Assembly (NCBI GenBank): GCA_030272155.1
Contig: CP126194.1
Span: 434,001-498,000 of the forward strand
Origin: Tetradesmus obliquus
Taxonomy: Eukaryota; Chlorophyta; Chlorophyceae; Sphaeropleales; Scenedesmaceae
Length of the DNA stretch: 64,000 nucleotides
Reading direction: 5' to 3'
Shown here: in pieces, positions 23,784 to 36,273 of the stretch
How the letters are laid out: each line of letters begins with the position of its first letter
How positions within the stretch are numbered: position 1 is the stretch's first letter
The notes under the pieces: generated by a model
Databases searched by the model: none
The model's input: the letters and a program-made list of their open reading frames with translations, nothing else
Told to the model about the DNA's origin: nothing
Position numbers and translations under genes: made by a program

Positions 23784-26015
23784 TCACCACACCTTTGTGA
23801 GTGTGGCCCTGATATGCAGCTCCCCAGCTGCCACACTCATCAAGTGCTGCCTCCCTAGCCCCGCCCGCACCGCCTCCCAGCTGCACACCTCCCCAAGCCC
23901 AAAGAAGTCTGCCCAGCGCCGCCCCTTGCCAGCCACAAGGCTCCTGGGCTTGTCAGCCTTCCTGCAAGCCTCCTGAACCCCAAACCGCACAGCACACAGC
24001 GAGCACTGCACTGCTGCCAGCTGCTGCGGCATAAGCTGCTGCTGGCCAGCTGACGACCGGCGCCCTTCTGCCTGGTCAACGTCTGTATGGCTTGGTGCTC
24101 GCATGCTGTCCATTGATGGCAGCATCAGCAGCACAACAGCCAGCTTGCGGCTGCTGCCAAACTCCAGCTGCAGCTGGAACCTCTTCCCACACCACACTGC
24201 CACAGGAGACGAAACACTGTGAGTGCTCTCACCACTGCTGCTGCTGTTGAAGCTGCTGCTTGTTGCAGCTGCGCCTGCGCCCTGGCAGCTGCGGGCAGCC
24301 AGCAGGCTGTCTGGTGCTGGCACTGCTGCTGCTGCTGCTGCTGTCTTCAGACCCTGCTCCACCAGCTGCCTCACTTGCGCCACCGGCACCCTCAAGTCCA
24401 GCTGCAGGCTGCGCACTGCAGAGGCTGGCCGCGTGGGCAGCTGCCACGCTGGCAGTGCTGCCAGCACCTCGCTGTGGCCTGTGATGGCCTGCCTGGCTGG
24501 CCCCAAGCTGGGCAGCACTGCCAGGGTGGTGGCCAGCGGCACCTGCTGTGGCGGCACGTGGCGCAGCAGCCATGGCGTGCTGGGGAGAACGGTTGTCAGG
24601 AAGAGGGGAGAGCACCTGCAGTGAAGCGGCGGAGGAATGCTATGCTTTGACGAGGCGGTGGGGTCCAAGAGCTCGAGCACACAACATAGTCCCTGTCATC
24701 CCCTACCTGACCTATTAGCCATTTGCAACAAAATGTCAGCACTGGCAGTTCCAGCAGTCCGAGTGATCAGGCCGACAGCAACTGCAGATGGTTGCGATAC
24801 GCTCCGCAACGCCAGCATTGCTTTTTGTCAGCCCAGGCAATGCTTGCTGCATGCAAGGCCATCTCCGCACCTGGGCATGCGGATGTGCTGTACCAGCTGC
24901 GCAAGCTTATCCTCTGTGACAACCACCCCTTGCTGCTGCTGCTGCTGCTGCTGCGCTGCCAGCCACTGGTCCAACGCGTACACCACAGTGTCCTCGCTGG
25001 CAACACGCGTCTGCGGGTCTGACAGCAGACGCAGCAGCAGCGCGAAAGGCAGCTGCCGCAGCGCCTGCGCTGACTCCTCCACCTGCCAGGCTAACTCCAG
25101 GTCCCCAAGCACTGCTTGCAGCTTGAGTGCCCCAGCTGCCAGGGCAGCAGCATAACCCGGCAGCAGCGCGAGCCCATGCGCTGTGTGGTGCTGCAGCTCA
25201 AAGAGCCGCACCACCACCTGCCACTCTAGCTGCTCTGCTGGCTTGCTGCCAAGCTCTGCAGCAGCTGCTGCAGCAACTGCCGACGCACCGTACTTGTCAG
25301 CCAGCAGGAGTAGCTCCAGCAGCTGCTGCTGGGGCACCTGCTGCAGCTGACAGTTGGGGCTGTCGTACATGCACTGCAGCAGCAGCTGGCCTGCCTTCAG
25401 CTGGCCAGGCGGCACCTCCAGCTGGATGCTGTCATCACTGCTCTTCCAGTTGTCCAGCTGCAGTTACTCAGGTGCAAAATCAAGACATGTCAGCACGTGG
25501 TTCAGATCATCTGTGGTGGGTGCTGCAGTGGGGCATTGTGCTGCTAGCTGGCAGCCTGCCCTGAGGGCAGCATGACGCACTATCAGGATACACCCCTGAG
25601 CATCTGGTGCAAAGGTTCGTCAGCAATCAGCGGTTAAATCAGAAACTTTACAATAAACCTCAATGGCTGCATTAGATTGTCAAGCAGCAGCAGTATGCCA
25701 GACTGGCAGGCAATTCTATCTGCAGCAGGGCTGCTGTGCACACAGCTGCCTCGAGCATCACATGAAGCTCAGAAGACCACAGGAAGCTGCGTAAAGCGAC
25801 GAAATGTATACATGAATCGTTACATGTAGCGGAACAGCGATGCTCACCTTCGCCTGGAGGAATGTGCTCTGTTCGTACAGCACGAGGCGGTGTGCTGGCA
25901 CGATGTCAAGGATTGTTCCGACCTCATTACCAGAGTCGTGGATCTCAATGATAACTACTTCTACATCCACAAACTTCTGCCTTCTGTACCAGCAAGACAT
26001 TGTGGCTGGTGCCAT
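23784..26015 (-). CDS. BTB-BACK domain protein
   Basis: Model complement(join(23784..24615,24871..25457,25848..26015)), about 528 aa. Exon 1 encodes the BTB core start (DVEVVIIEIHDSG, then IVPAHRLVLYEQSTFLQAK). Exon 2 continues with LDNWKSSDDSIQLEV and AGQLLLQCMYDS, completing BTB, and then a BACK domain (helices around LLLLADKYGASAV, SEDTVVYALDQWL and LVQHIRMPR). The last exon has no recognised domain. BTB-BACK proteins are commonly CUL3 ubiquitin-ligase adaptors, so a substrate-adaptor role is likely. No Kelch repeats are visible. The open frame runs a little upstream of the chosen ATG to an acceptor-like CTTCACAG, so an additional 5' exon may exist and the N-terminus is uncertain. Confidence 0.78.
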
Positions 26016-26095
26016 CGAATCGATTACTGCTCTAACGTCCAGCTCTATCAGGAGCAGGTAATCGGCTGTGAAGGGTAGCGAAGGTCATACTATGA

Positions 26096-26100
26096 TTACA
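26096..26100 (-). promoter_or_regulatory. Poly(A) signal TGTAA for the kinesin-like gene
   Basis: TGTAA on the - strand about 665 nt downstream of the kinesin stop and only about 80 bp upstream of the BTB start. The two - strand genes are therefore closely spaced in tandem. Confidence 0.4.
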
Positions 26101-26764
26101 TATCTCAAAGTAGGGGAGGCACCGTGTATCCTGGCACCTGACAAGGGTTCACCATGACATTGTTGCTGATCGTTTTCTGCGTCAGGTGGGGGCAGCAAGT
26201 CACAAGTTTAACACATCAAGGTCAACAAGGCATAAACTTCACAAACTACGGATGCAAACTTCAAACACATCAGCATCGCAAACCAGGTATGCGCACAGTA
26301 GGCCATGCAGAAGGTATGCAAAAGCGCCACCTGGATGCTGCCAGCTGGACGCCTGTAGGTGCCGGCTGGGTTCGACTCTGCAGTGCAAAGCACAACCACT
26401 GCACATGGCACGCTGATGTGCAGTCATCACCACATCTGAACTATCAAATGAGTCGATAAAGACCTATCAATGAAATCACCACCCTCGCTGTGCCAGCAAC
26501 AGGTGCAGCATTCAAGAATAACAAAACACCGGAAGACACCAGAGAAAGATTATGAGCATGGCTGACCTTGCAAGCGTCATCACACGGCACCGCAGGCATG
26601 TTTGCTGTACAGTGTCTCGTGCTTGATCAAATGAACTTCATCAAACTAGCGCATCCAATACTGTCTGTGTATGACATGCTGAAGCTGGCATTGCGAGGAA
26701 GCAATGCATTGGCCAGCACTTCGTGCACTGTCTACAGTCCATCATTCTGCAAGTGGCAAAGGGT
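26101..26764. other. Probable 3' UTR of the kinesin-like gene
   Basis: No supported exon. Given the TGTAA at 26096, this is most simply the long 3' UTR of the gene ending at 26765. Confidence 0.45.
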
Positions 26765-27408
26765 TCAATACAAGCAAGGTGCCTCCCAACCCTCGTTATC
26801 AGCATAAGCATGGCCAACAGCGTCAGCAGCCCCACCACCAGCACCTACAATGCTGCCGCCGCCTTGCGATGCCTGCCTGCCACCTGAGCTGTTGCCCCTG
26901 CTACTGCTGGCTGAGCGCCCTTGCCCTGGCTGCATCATCAACTGCCGCACCCTGCCCGCCAGCCCAGACACACCTGCATCCTGAGCTGCCTCTTCAGCAA
27001 CAGCAAGCTGGCTGCCGCCACACCTGGCACTGGACAGTGGCTGAACTAACGAGTCGTATGAAGTTGCAGCTGCTGCTTCTCCCAGCAGGTTCACCAGCCC
27101 GCCGTCATTTAACTGCCATGGCGCCTGTTGCGGTTGCTGCTGTTGCTGCGGATGTGTGTGTGATGTGCCTGGAGTGCATTGCAGCGTGTGCAGGCACTAG
27201 AGTGGATAACAAGCATGTTGAAACAAGTGCACACTATCAGATCTACCTCGGTGCCACGTCTGGCTGGTCTGTGTGCTATCACTGTGGGCCCGATGCACAG
27301 CACCCTGGCTATATGCTACGTCACATGCATCTCATGCATTGGTCACACCTGTGGGGCTCCTGAAAGCACCTCGTGCGCCACCCCTGCCAGCCCCTTCATG
27401 CATCATGC

Positions 27409-27442
<34 letters not shown>

Positions 27443-28657
27443 AGTCTGCGCTGCTACCAGCTGTGCACGCAGGGCATCCCGCTCTGCCTGCACTGCCGCC
27501 AGCTGCCGGCTGGCCTCCTGCAGCTGCACACCCATCTCTGCCACCTGCAGCACACCACCCTCTGCAGCAGCTCGCTGAGCAGCAGCCTCAGCCTTGCTGC
27601 GGGCCAGCTGCGCAGCTGTCACACTCAGCTGCCCTCCCAGCTCATCTGCTGTAGCTTCATCCTCGCCCTGCTGCTTCTGCAGCTCAGCAAGTGCTCGCTC
27701 AGTGGCGGCCAGCTTCCGTGCAAGCTGCGCTGCATGGTCCTCTGCCTCCCTGCGCATGACCTGTGCTGCAGCAAGCCTTGCTGCCATGCCTTCACTGCAG
27801 GCAGCTGCACCGCTGGCTGCAGCAGCAGCAGCATCAGGGGCCAGGCCAGCCAGCCCAGCAGGCGCTGCCAGCTCACAGCCTTTGCAAAGCAGGGCCTGCA
27901 GCTGCTGCGCATCCAGTGCACGCGTGATTGCTGCCAGCTGGTCCCTGGCTGACAGCAGCTCGGCGCGTGCACGCGTTAGCTCGGCAATCTTTGCCTCTGC
28001 TGTCGCCCTGGCCTGCTCGGCTTCTGCCTCTGCACGCTTGGCGGCATCCTGCAGCAGTCACAGCACAACACGGCAAAGTAGGACAGCGCGTATGTTGGGT
28101 TCAAATTGTGAGCATCGGCTAGCCTGGACACAGCATGCAGCACTTTCAAGCATGACATTGCTGGTGTGGCTGCTGCTTCATCGTCAATTCCACCACATTA
28201 CACAAAGCACTTGAACCTTGTCTGCCGAGGTCCTTTGCTGCTGCACGCTGCTGTTGCCTGCATCTCCATCAGTGCTATGGCGGCATCCAACACACATCAT
28301 CCGCGTGGTTTGGGTTAGGAGAAGCAGCACAGCCTCACCCGCCAGGTGTCCCTGCTGGTGCCTGTCAGCGACAGCTCCTCCCGCAGCGCAGCAGCAGCCT
28401 TGCGCTCAGCCAGCAGCTGCCCATGCAGCTCAACAGAGTCCGCCTGCAGGCCAGCCATGCGCTGCAGCAGCTGCTGCCGCCCAGCCTCCACATCCTGCGC
28501 TGCCAGCCGTGCTGCCTTTTCTGTGTGCAGTGATGCAGACACCTCTTGCAGGGCTGCCTTGGCCTCTGCTAGCTGCCGTCTGCAGTCCGCCAGTTGCAAC
28601 TCAGCTTGAGCTTGTGCAAGAGTAGGAGTGTTGGGCATGGCTGGGTCGCTAGGCCGT

Positions 28658-28698
<41 letters not shown>

Positions 28699-31600
28699 AT
28701 TCTGCGCCTGCTGACCTGGTGGCTGAGGCCTGGGCTGTTGCTGCTGCTCATGCAGGTGGTGCTGCACCTGTTTGAGGGATGACAGCAGGTGCTGGCATTG
28801 GTCCTGCAAGAAGCAATACAAAGCAGTCGGACACCCATTACGTATACACTGCTACACTGCATCGAACAGACTGTGGTTATCATGTACAGCACGCTACCAT
28901 GACCAGATGAGTGACGTTGCCAACACTACCTGAATATCCTTGCTGGGATGGGACCAGCAGTCGGCATCTGCTGGCATGTGATACATAACATGTCTGCCGA
29001 TGCATCCCATGTTGACGTGCTGGCAGTGAAAGATCTGTACCTGCGCCTGCTCCAGCTCCTGCTCTTTCTCTTGCAGCTGCAGGCTTAGCTGCCGGCACCG
29101 GCTTGTCAACTGCTTCTTCTCATGCTGCAACTGCTCATTGGCATCCACCAGCTGATCATGCTGCTCCCGCAGCTCAGCCAGCCGCTGCCGCAGCCGGCTG
29201 GCGTTTGCATCACTGTCTCTGCTGCCGGCATCCGCCTCAGCCACCTGCTGCTGCAGGGTCTCAACCTGGTTGCGCAGCCGCCGCACAGCTGCCACCACTA
29301 GTGGCTGCACCTTCTGCTGAAATGCGGAGCTGACGCCAGACTCCCCAGTGCCTTTGCGGCTGCGGAAGGAGCCCTGCCTGGCAGCAGGTGGCGTGCCTGG
29401 TGCATGTGCACCGTAGCCATTCAACTGCCGGCTGGCCTGCCCGCCAGCAGCAGTGCTGGTTACTGCTGCTGCTGCTCTTGCCCCTGCAGGCCGTTGGCTG
29501 TGATCCACAGCAGCTCCAGTGCCCTGGTCATCGCAGCTGGCTCTTGCAGAGCACTGCGAGCTGCGCCTCCTGGCAGCCTGCAGTGCTTGCTGCGCCAGCG
29601 CAGCACCAGCGCCACCACCAGCAGACAGAATCCAACTGCGCTGTGAGCTCAACCGCCACGCAGCATACTGCTGCTGTTGCTGCTGCCTGGATTGCTGCTG
29701 CTGCAGTCGCTCCAGCGCTGCTGACTTGAACGAAGGCTGCTGCAGCAGCTGCTGCCAGCTGCTGTCAGCAGACAGGGTGCCACTTGCTGCTGCGCTATCT
29801 GCTCTTCCAGGGCTGCTGAGTCCGTCGCCAGCAGCTGCGCCAGATGCCTCTGTGTACTGCGGCAGACCTTTCAGTTGGCTCCACACCTGGTCCAGCACTT
29901 GGTCACGCACAGACAGCTGCAGCAGCGCCTCCTCCAGCTCAGCTGCCAGAGCCATCACCTGCCCAATGCAGCAGCAGCAGTAACCACAGCAGCAACAGCA
30001 AGGCAGCAACCGTCAAACGCGGCACACACACCAATCGGGCAATAAACCGCTTCATGTGACGGTCCCGGCACATGCAGGCAGCACGACGTTGAGCTTCGTG
30101 CATACAGGTCAAGTAATGCATGTCAGCAGCGGCGATACAACAAGCCATGCATAGCAGTCCAGCGGGCTGCAGCCGCACCTGTTCCTCTGCCTGCTGGCGT
30201 GTCGCCTCCGCCTCCTCCAGGCCTGCGTTGACCTCCACCAGCTCATCAGCAAGAGCATCCAGCGCCTCATCCCTGTCAGCGCTGCCCTGCTGCGCCGCTC
30301 GCAGTGCGGCCTGGCCCTCCTGTACACCCAAAGCACAGCCCGGAGGCAACACCGCATGTGAAGAACAGCCAACCATGCCAATGCCTGGACATCATGCATT
30401 GCAGCGTGTTTTCAGCTTTCAGGAGCAAAACAGTATCTCGGGCAAGGATTAATTTCTGGCGCTGCGTAGGGCAACACGAAGTCGCTGCCGTGAATGTAGG
30501 AGCTGTGTCAGTCTACAATTGCGCAGCACTGGTACGTGCACAGCCACAAGCCTGAACATGTCTGCTTGGTGACCCTGATGCATGCATTGGCAAATGCTAC
30601 GACAGGCAGGGCAGAGCAGCAGCAGTAGCCGCCCACCTTGGCCTCATCTGCCAGCGCTGCCACTGCTGATTGTGCCTCATCCAGCTGTTGCTGCAGCTGC
30701 GCCTGCTGGGCGGCGGCTGCCTCTGCCGCAGCATCAGACTCAGCCTGGCAGGCACCCAGTTGTGCCGCCAGCTGCTCCTGCAGGTCCTCTTGCGTAGCCA
30801 CCAGCTTGCGCAGCTGTGGCAGGAGGTCACAACAGCACAGCAATGACAGACAGTTTGTCACCAAGATGGCAGCAGACATCATGTAGAGCTGACTTATGGT
30901 TTTGACATCACTGCAAGAGCACCTTCACACCTGCGTGCCACTTGCCGCAGAGCATCACCTGCCTCGCCAGCAGGAAGCAACACACAAGACTTGCAGCCTC
31001 AGCCACCAGCACCACACACCTCAAGCTGCCTTATGCTGGCCTACCAACATCAGTGTCAGCGCACCTCCTCCACGTTGCTCTCAAGCAGCTCAGCTCGTGT
31101 GCCGGTGTTGTGCATGCCGTCTGTCGCCCTGCCCCACTCTTCAACTGCCAGCCGCAGCACTGCCAGCACAGCATCAAGCTCGTGCGCCCACACCACAGGC
31201 AGTGCTGCACTCGCCCCTGCGCTCACAGCGCCACCACCTGCAGCCAGCGATGCTGCTCTGCTGCTGCTTGTCAAGTTCGCCAGCCTGCTGCGTAGCTTGC
31301 CACGTGCCGGCAGCGCAGCTTCTGCTGTGTAGCTGCTGCCATCAACCCCTTGCTGTTTATGAGCGCTGCCAATTATGTGCTTCCATTGGCTGGGGACTAC
31401 TGCCTCAAGGTCCTGCTCAAAGTCACCCAGCAGCTGCTGCAGGTCTGCAGAACGAACATGCACAGGCAGCAGTGTTTTCAGCTTTTGAGCAGAAGATGAG
31501 GCAGCAGGATGCGGGTATGTGATTGTGCCGCAGACCCATGTAGGGCGCAGCATGAGTTGAGGTCAGGATGTCTCATAGGACAGCAAGCAGGAACATATGA

Positions 31601-34600
31601 GTAGCCTAATACCCCATGGCAAACCACACGCAGACACCACTCACCCTGCATCACCACTTGCAGCATGCCAGCTTGCTGCGTCTGCATGTTGGCGCCATCT
31701 GCTGCGAGCTGCTGTTGTTGGTGCAGCTGCTGAGTCATCTCCTCCAGGGCGCCGACCTGAGCCTGCAGGGCAGACAGCTGCAGCACAAGTGCAGGCCACC
31801 ACAACAGCGCACAGGCATCGCACGCTGAGAACAGAAGCACATTTCTGCAAGGTCAGCGCATGCTCATAGGTGAACTGGGTGCATGCACTGTACACTCATA
31901 TGGCGCATCAGACCAAGCTGCATTTTCATAGATCCGTAGAGCATTGCACCCTTTGTGCAGTACAGCAGGCCCATGCATGTGTGCTTGCCCATACCTGCTG
32001 CTGGGCCAGGCTGCGGGCCTGCTCTGACTCCTGCAGCTGCGCCTCCAGCTCTGCAGCCTTCGCCTCGCCTGCCTGTGCCTTGTCGACGGTCTCCTGCAGC
32101 TCTGTTGCCAGCGCGTCTATGCTCAGCTGCGCCTGGTCGAGCTCATTGCGCAGCGCTGACCTGTCACCTGTCACCGAGGCAAGCTCATCTGCTGTTGCCT
32201 CACAAGCACGGCGCAGCTGCGAGGCGACACAGGCACAGTGTTGCGGCAGGTAGCACACACATTTTAAACAGCAGCAAGGCAGCAAACATAGCTGACTGAA
32301 AGCCCACCGCATACGGCGGGAGCGACCAGCGCAAGCAGTACTGGAAGGTCATCCAGCTGCTGCTGGCAGTTGCATAGGCTACTGCACTTGCTGCCAGCAG
32401 CTGTGCTACAGCAGCATCACTGCACGCAATCGTCCACGATTGACACACGAGCCCCTCCCAACTGACCCTTTGGCGTACCTGTGATAGTGAGGCCTCCAGT
32501 TCCCTCCGTATGTCTGCATCAATATCTGATGTCGAGCGCAGCACATCCAGCTCTTGCTGCAGTCGCTCGCTGGCATCTGCAGCAGCCTCCTGCGCTGCCA
32601 GCTTGTCTGCGCTGGCCTTGCTGAGCTGCGACACGGTGACATCAAGCTGGCTGCGGAGCTGCTGGTTGCTGGCAGCCAGCGCAGCGAGCTCAGACTCCAT
32701 CATACGCAACTGCAGGGCAGCAGCGGGGCAGTGCATGCAGCAGGGCAGCTTGAGCTCACAAAAAGCCTGCATGTTTCAAACTGCTCAGCCTCACCAAGAG
32801 CGCAAGGTGTACTGTGGCACGTGCAGTACTTTGCAGCCTGAGAACGACTCACCTGCGCTGCATGTGCCTTTTGCCGCTGTGCCTCCAGCCTGCTCAGGGG
32901 CCTGGGCACTGCTGGGTCCTCCTGCTGCTGCGCCTGCTCCTGCTCCAGCTGCTGCAGCCGCCGCAGGAACATGTCCCTGTCTGAGGAGGCGTCCTTGAGG
33001 CTGGCCTGGCAGGATTCCAGCTGTGCATGCGCCTCCTGCAGCTGGCTCTGCAGGACAGCAGCATAGGCCACAATGTGGCTGAGGCAAGCTGCATGTGTGG
33101 CCGCACATAAACAATAAGTGATGAATGTTGACGATGTCCACGGCTGCCCAAAAGCTTTCAGCTGCTGCTTAATCACAGCAACAACCGCTGTTCACACCTG
33201 TCCAACCTCCCCGCAGCAAACCCACCTGCAGCACGTGCTTCCCAGCCTGGCACTGCCTGTGCTCCTCCTGCAGTGCAGCCAGCGTGCCGCGCAGCACGCG
33301 CACCTCCCCATGCTCGCTGCTGAGCCCTGCACGCGCAGCACCCAGCTCCTGCAGCAGCTGCTCCAGTATGGCCTCTGCGCGCAGCCCTCCCCCTGCCCGC
33401 CTCAGCGCACACATTAGCTCCCCATACAGCAGCACCTCATCTGTCAGTGCATCAGCAACACCGTCATCTCCAGTGCAGCCAAGGCCAGCAGTATGCTGCT
33501 GGTCTGCCGCTGCTGCCGCCGGCTCGGGGATGCTGCTCCTTCCAAGCGGGTCCAAGCTACTGCACTGCAACCCTTGCAGGTGCTGGTGGTGCTGGTGCTG
33601 CAGCAGCTCCTGCTGCTGCTGCCACTGCTGCACATGCCGCATCACAGGTGTGCTGTCAGGCGACTGCTGCAGCTGCTGCTGCCAGCGCCCTGGCTGCCTG
33701 TGTGTGTTAAACACTGATGCTGACGAGTGCGGCCGCAGTATGCTGCCTGGGGAGCGTGGCCTGTCCATGCCCCTGCCCAGGTTGGGTGAGCACTGGTTGA
33801 CCATGGGGGAGCTGCAGGCTGGCTCACAGAAGCTGCCCTGGGCTGCTGCGCGCAGTGGGCTGCTGCTGCCTTGCTGCTGCCTGTCTTGCTGCGGCCCAGC
33901 CTGCGGTGCTTGCACCACATCCTGCTCCGGCTGGAAGCGGATGTATGACCTGCAGCACCAAGGACCCAGCAGCAAGGGTTGCAATGGTGTCAGGCCGGCC
34001 TGTGGAAACTGCTACGCGCTGCAGCTGCCCACCAATAGCAGCCTCTATCTAACCACAGCTCCCCATGCTATATCTGCCACAGAGCGGCACATCTATTGCT
34101 GCAGTGCAGCATTCTCAGCTTTGCATGTATGTGTGGTGGCCTGCTCTCACCCGGAAGCTTCCGGGTCTGCCGCCACCTCCCAGCTGAAGCTGACCAGCAC
34201 GCCGCCAGCCCCCGACTTGGTGGCTGTGGAGAAGCGGCTGACCCAGCTGATGGTCGCCAGCGTGTCGGCAGCAGCCTGCACAGACAACAGCGCAGGCAGC
34301 AGCAGCAGCAGGTGTGTCATGCTCCGCGCAGCTGCCTACCCATTGTCAAGCAGTGCTGCACTGCGTAGCGTGCAGCAGAAGCCTGAGCATCCACTACCTC
34401 AGGCTCCTGCCCATCAAGCCAGCAGGCAGCTGTGCATGCTGCAGCCTGTTTGGTGCCGCCCACCTCGATTGAAGCTGAGACTGTCCCGAGCATTGTGATG
34501 GCGCTTGCTGCATGCAACCGCTCCTGCAGCCAGCGGGTGAGTGGGCTGTCCCGCCATGGCACATGCTGCTGCTGTCCTGCTGCAAGGCCGCCAGCTGCCA

Positions 34601-36273
34601 GTGCTGCTGATGCACCTAGTCCACCTGCTGCTGCGTGAGCGCCCGCTGTACCTGCTGCTGCACTGTGGCGCAGCGCTGCAAGCACCTTGGCGAGGCTGTT
34701 GTAAGCCATTGCCAGGCTGCGTGCATTAGCGTTGTCATTGCTGCTCCTGCCAATGCCTAGCGGGTCCTGCAATAGGCAATGGGTGCAAGCAACCCACCAT
34801 TCAGTGCGGTTGCTTGACAGTCAATGTTTACTTGGCTGTTGTTGCTGTTGCTACAGCTGTTGCAGGCATCTAACTAGAAGCAAAACACGTCCGCTGCGAG
34901 AGTAGCAGTGCGACTCTTGTGCTGCCACGGCTTGCACAACTCCAGCCGCTGCTGTTCCTGCGGCACATGCGAGCTTGGTGCAAGCTTGCCCTCGCTGTTG
35001 CACCCCACCTTGGGCTCTGGTGCAGCCAGCTCCACAAATGACAGCGTAGTGGAGGTCAGCGGGGCCCCATCTGCTGAGAAGCTGTCCAGCTGCAGCGTCA
35101 CCATGCTGTGCAGGCCCTTTGCTGCCCTGGCTGCTGAAGCTGGCGCTGACGCATGCAGCCGCCTGCAGCGCAGCACCTGCAGCCGGGTAATTAACAAACA
35201 GTGCATGGGTTGAGGTTCGCAGGAGCTGGAGTGTTGGCAGCACAAAGTCTGGCTGACCGTGCATAATCATAACGAACTCCGTGCTGCCGGTGGGCGGTTA
35301 GCATTCATGGCATGCAAGCTTAAACTTGATTGGCAGGTATGAAGGGTTGCAGATCACTGCTCTGCAGCACGCAAAGGCTGTCACCAGTAACACTGCTGAT
35401 ATACAGCCACCAGCCCCCCTATTGACAGAACATCAACATTGTTGCTGCAAACATACACACTCACACACCTCAAGTATGTCGGAAGGGTCCTCCAGCGTCC
35501 AGCTAGCGAGACCCGCAAGTGCAGCTGCAGCAGAGCCATCACGCAGCGACGCTGTCGCTGCTGCTGGGCTGGGTGCCAACAGGTCCAGCAGCTGCGCGTC
35601 ATGCCCCACGCTGAGGCCACAGTGTGTCACGCTCAGCCTGTACCTGTGCCTGGGCACAATAGACAAGCCGCGCAGCACTGCCTGCACTGCCTGGGGGATG
35701 ATGCCAGCATCCTGCCCATGGCCACAGCCCTGCATGAGCAGAGAACCACGCACACATCAAGTGCTCAATTGTGGCATGTTGCGCCTGAAAAAGTCTTGTG
35801 GAACAGGCGTTACTGCTCGCTGTGATGCTGCTCCCTCATGTCAGCTGCTGCTGGAGGGACAAGCATTGTCGGGTAGCAAAGAGTAGCTCACAAGCAACAA
35901 TCACCAACTGCTTGCGCTGCTCTGATTGAAACTATGCTGTTGGTGTCGTCTTGAGCTGTGTTGGCTTGTATCTAGTGGCTCTGCTGCTGCTCACCTGCAG
36001 GGTGTGGGTTTTGCCGGTGCCTGCAGCACCATACACCAGCAGGACTGCACTCTCGCCATTAATGAAGCTGTCTACCAGCGGAGCTACAAGATGCTGGTAA
36101 ACCTGCTGCTGCTGGCAGGTGTCTCCAAGTGCCACATCTACAACATAGGACCCTGCTTGGCCCCTGACTGGGCAAGTGCGCCGCCTGCCAGGCCCAGAGC
36201 AAGGACGCACACGCACAGCACTGCGCACTGTGGGCATGCCCTGCACGGCTGCGAAGGTGCCTTTGGTACGCAT
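26765..36273 (-). CDS. Kinesin-like coiled-coil protein with divergent motor, ~1927 aa
   Basis: Exons (complement): 35995-36273, 35469-35729, 35009-35176, 34464-34766, 34151-34275, 33226-33949, 32853-33047, 32479-32709, 31995-32216, 31645-31777, 31065-31444, 30637-30813, 30179-30319, 29041-29958, 28339-28803, 27347-28048 (end approximate), 26765-27124. The N-terminal kinesin domain has AVRVRP, the P-loop GAAGTGKTH (82-90), AGIIPQAVQAV, LLDLLAP, NARSLAMAYNSLAKVLAAL, VPWRDSPLTRWLQ (about 305-317) and ADTLATISWVSRF. The switch I and II positions are degenerate (AARAA for SSRSH, ELAAPE for DLAGSE), so ATP-driven motility is doubtful. After residue about 550 come long coiled coils with poly-Q insertions and a Gly/Ser-rich C-terminus. 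The kinesin family cannot be assigned. Likely a microtubule-binding or scaffold protein. Confidence 0.9.
28660..28698. repeat. CTG tract encoding polyglutamine in kinesin-like gene
   Basis: Thirteen CTG units on + (CAG on the coding strand) within exon 15. A second coding tract (about 27412-27441) lies in exon 16. Both give Gln runs of 10 or more. Confidence 0.9.

Noticed and set aside
26568..26807. Small + strand gene in the kinesin 3' region
   Set aside because: Short frame without homology, overlapping the end of the kinesin coding exon on the other strand.
33284..34498. 404-codon + strand frame
   Set aside because: It lies opposite kinesin exons 5-6 and has no domain. The - strand carries recognisable kinesin motifs and consistent splice phases.
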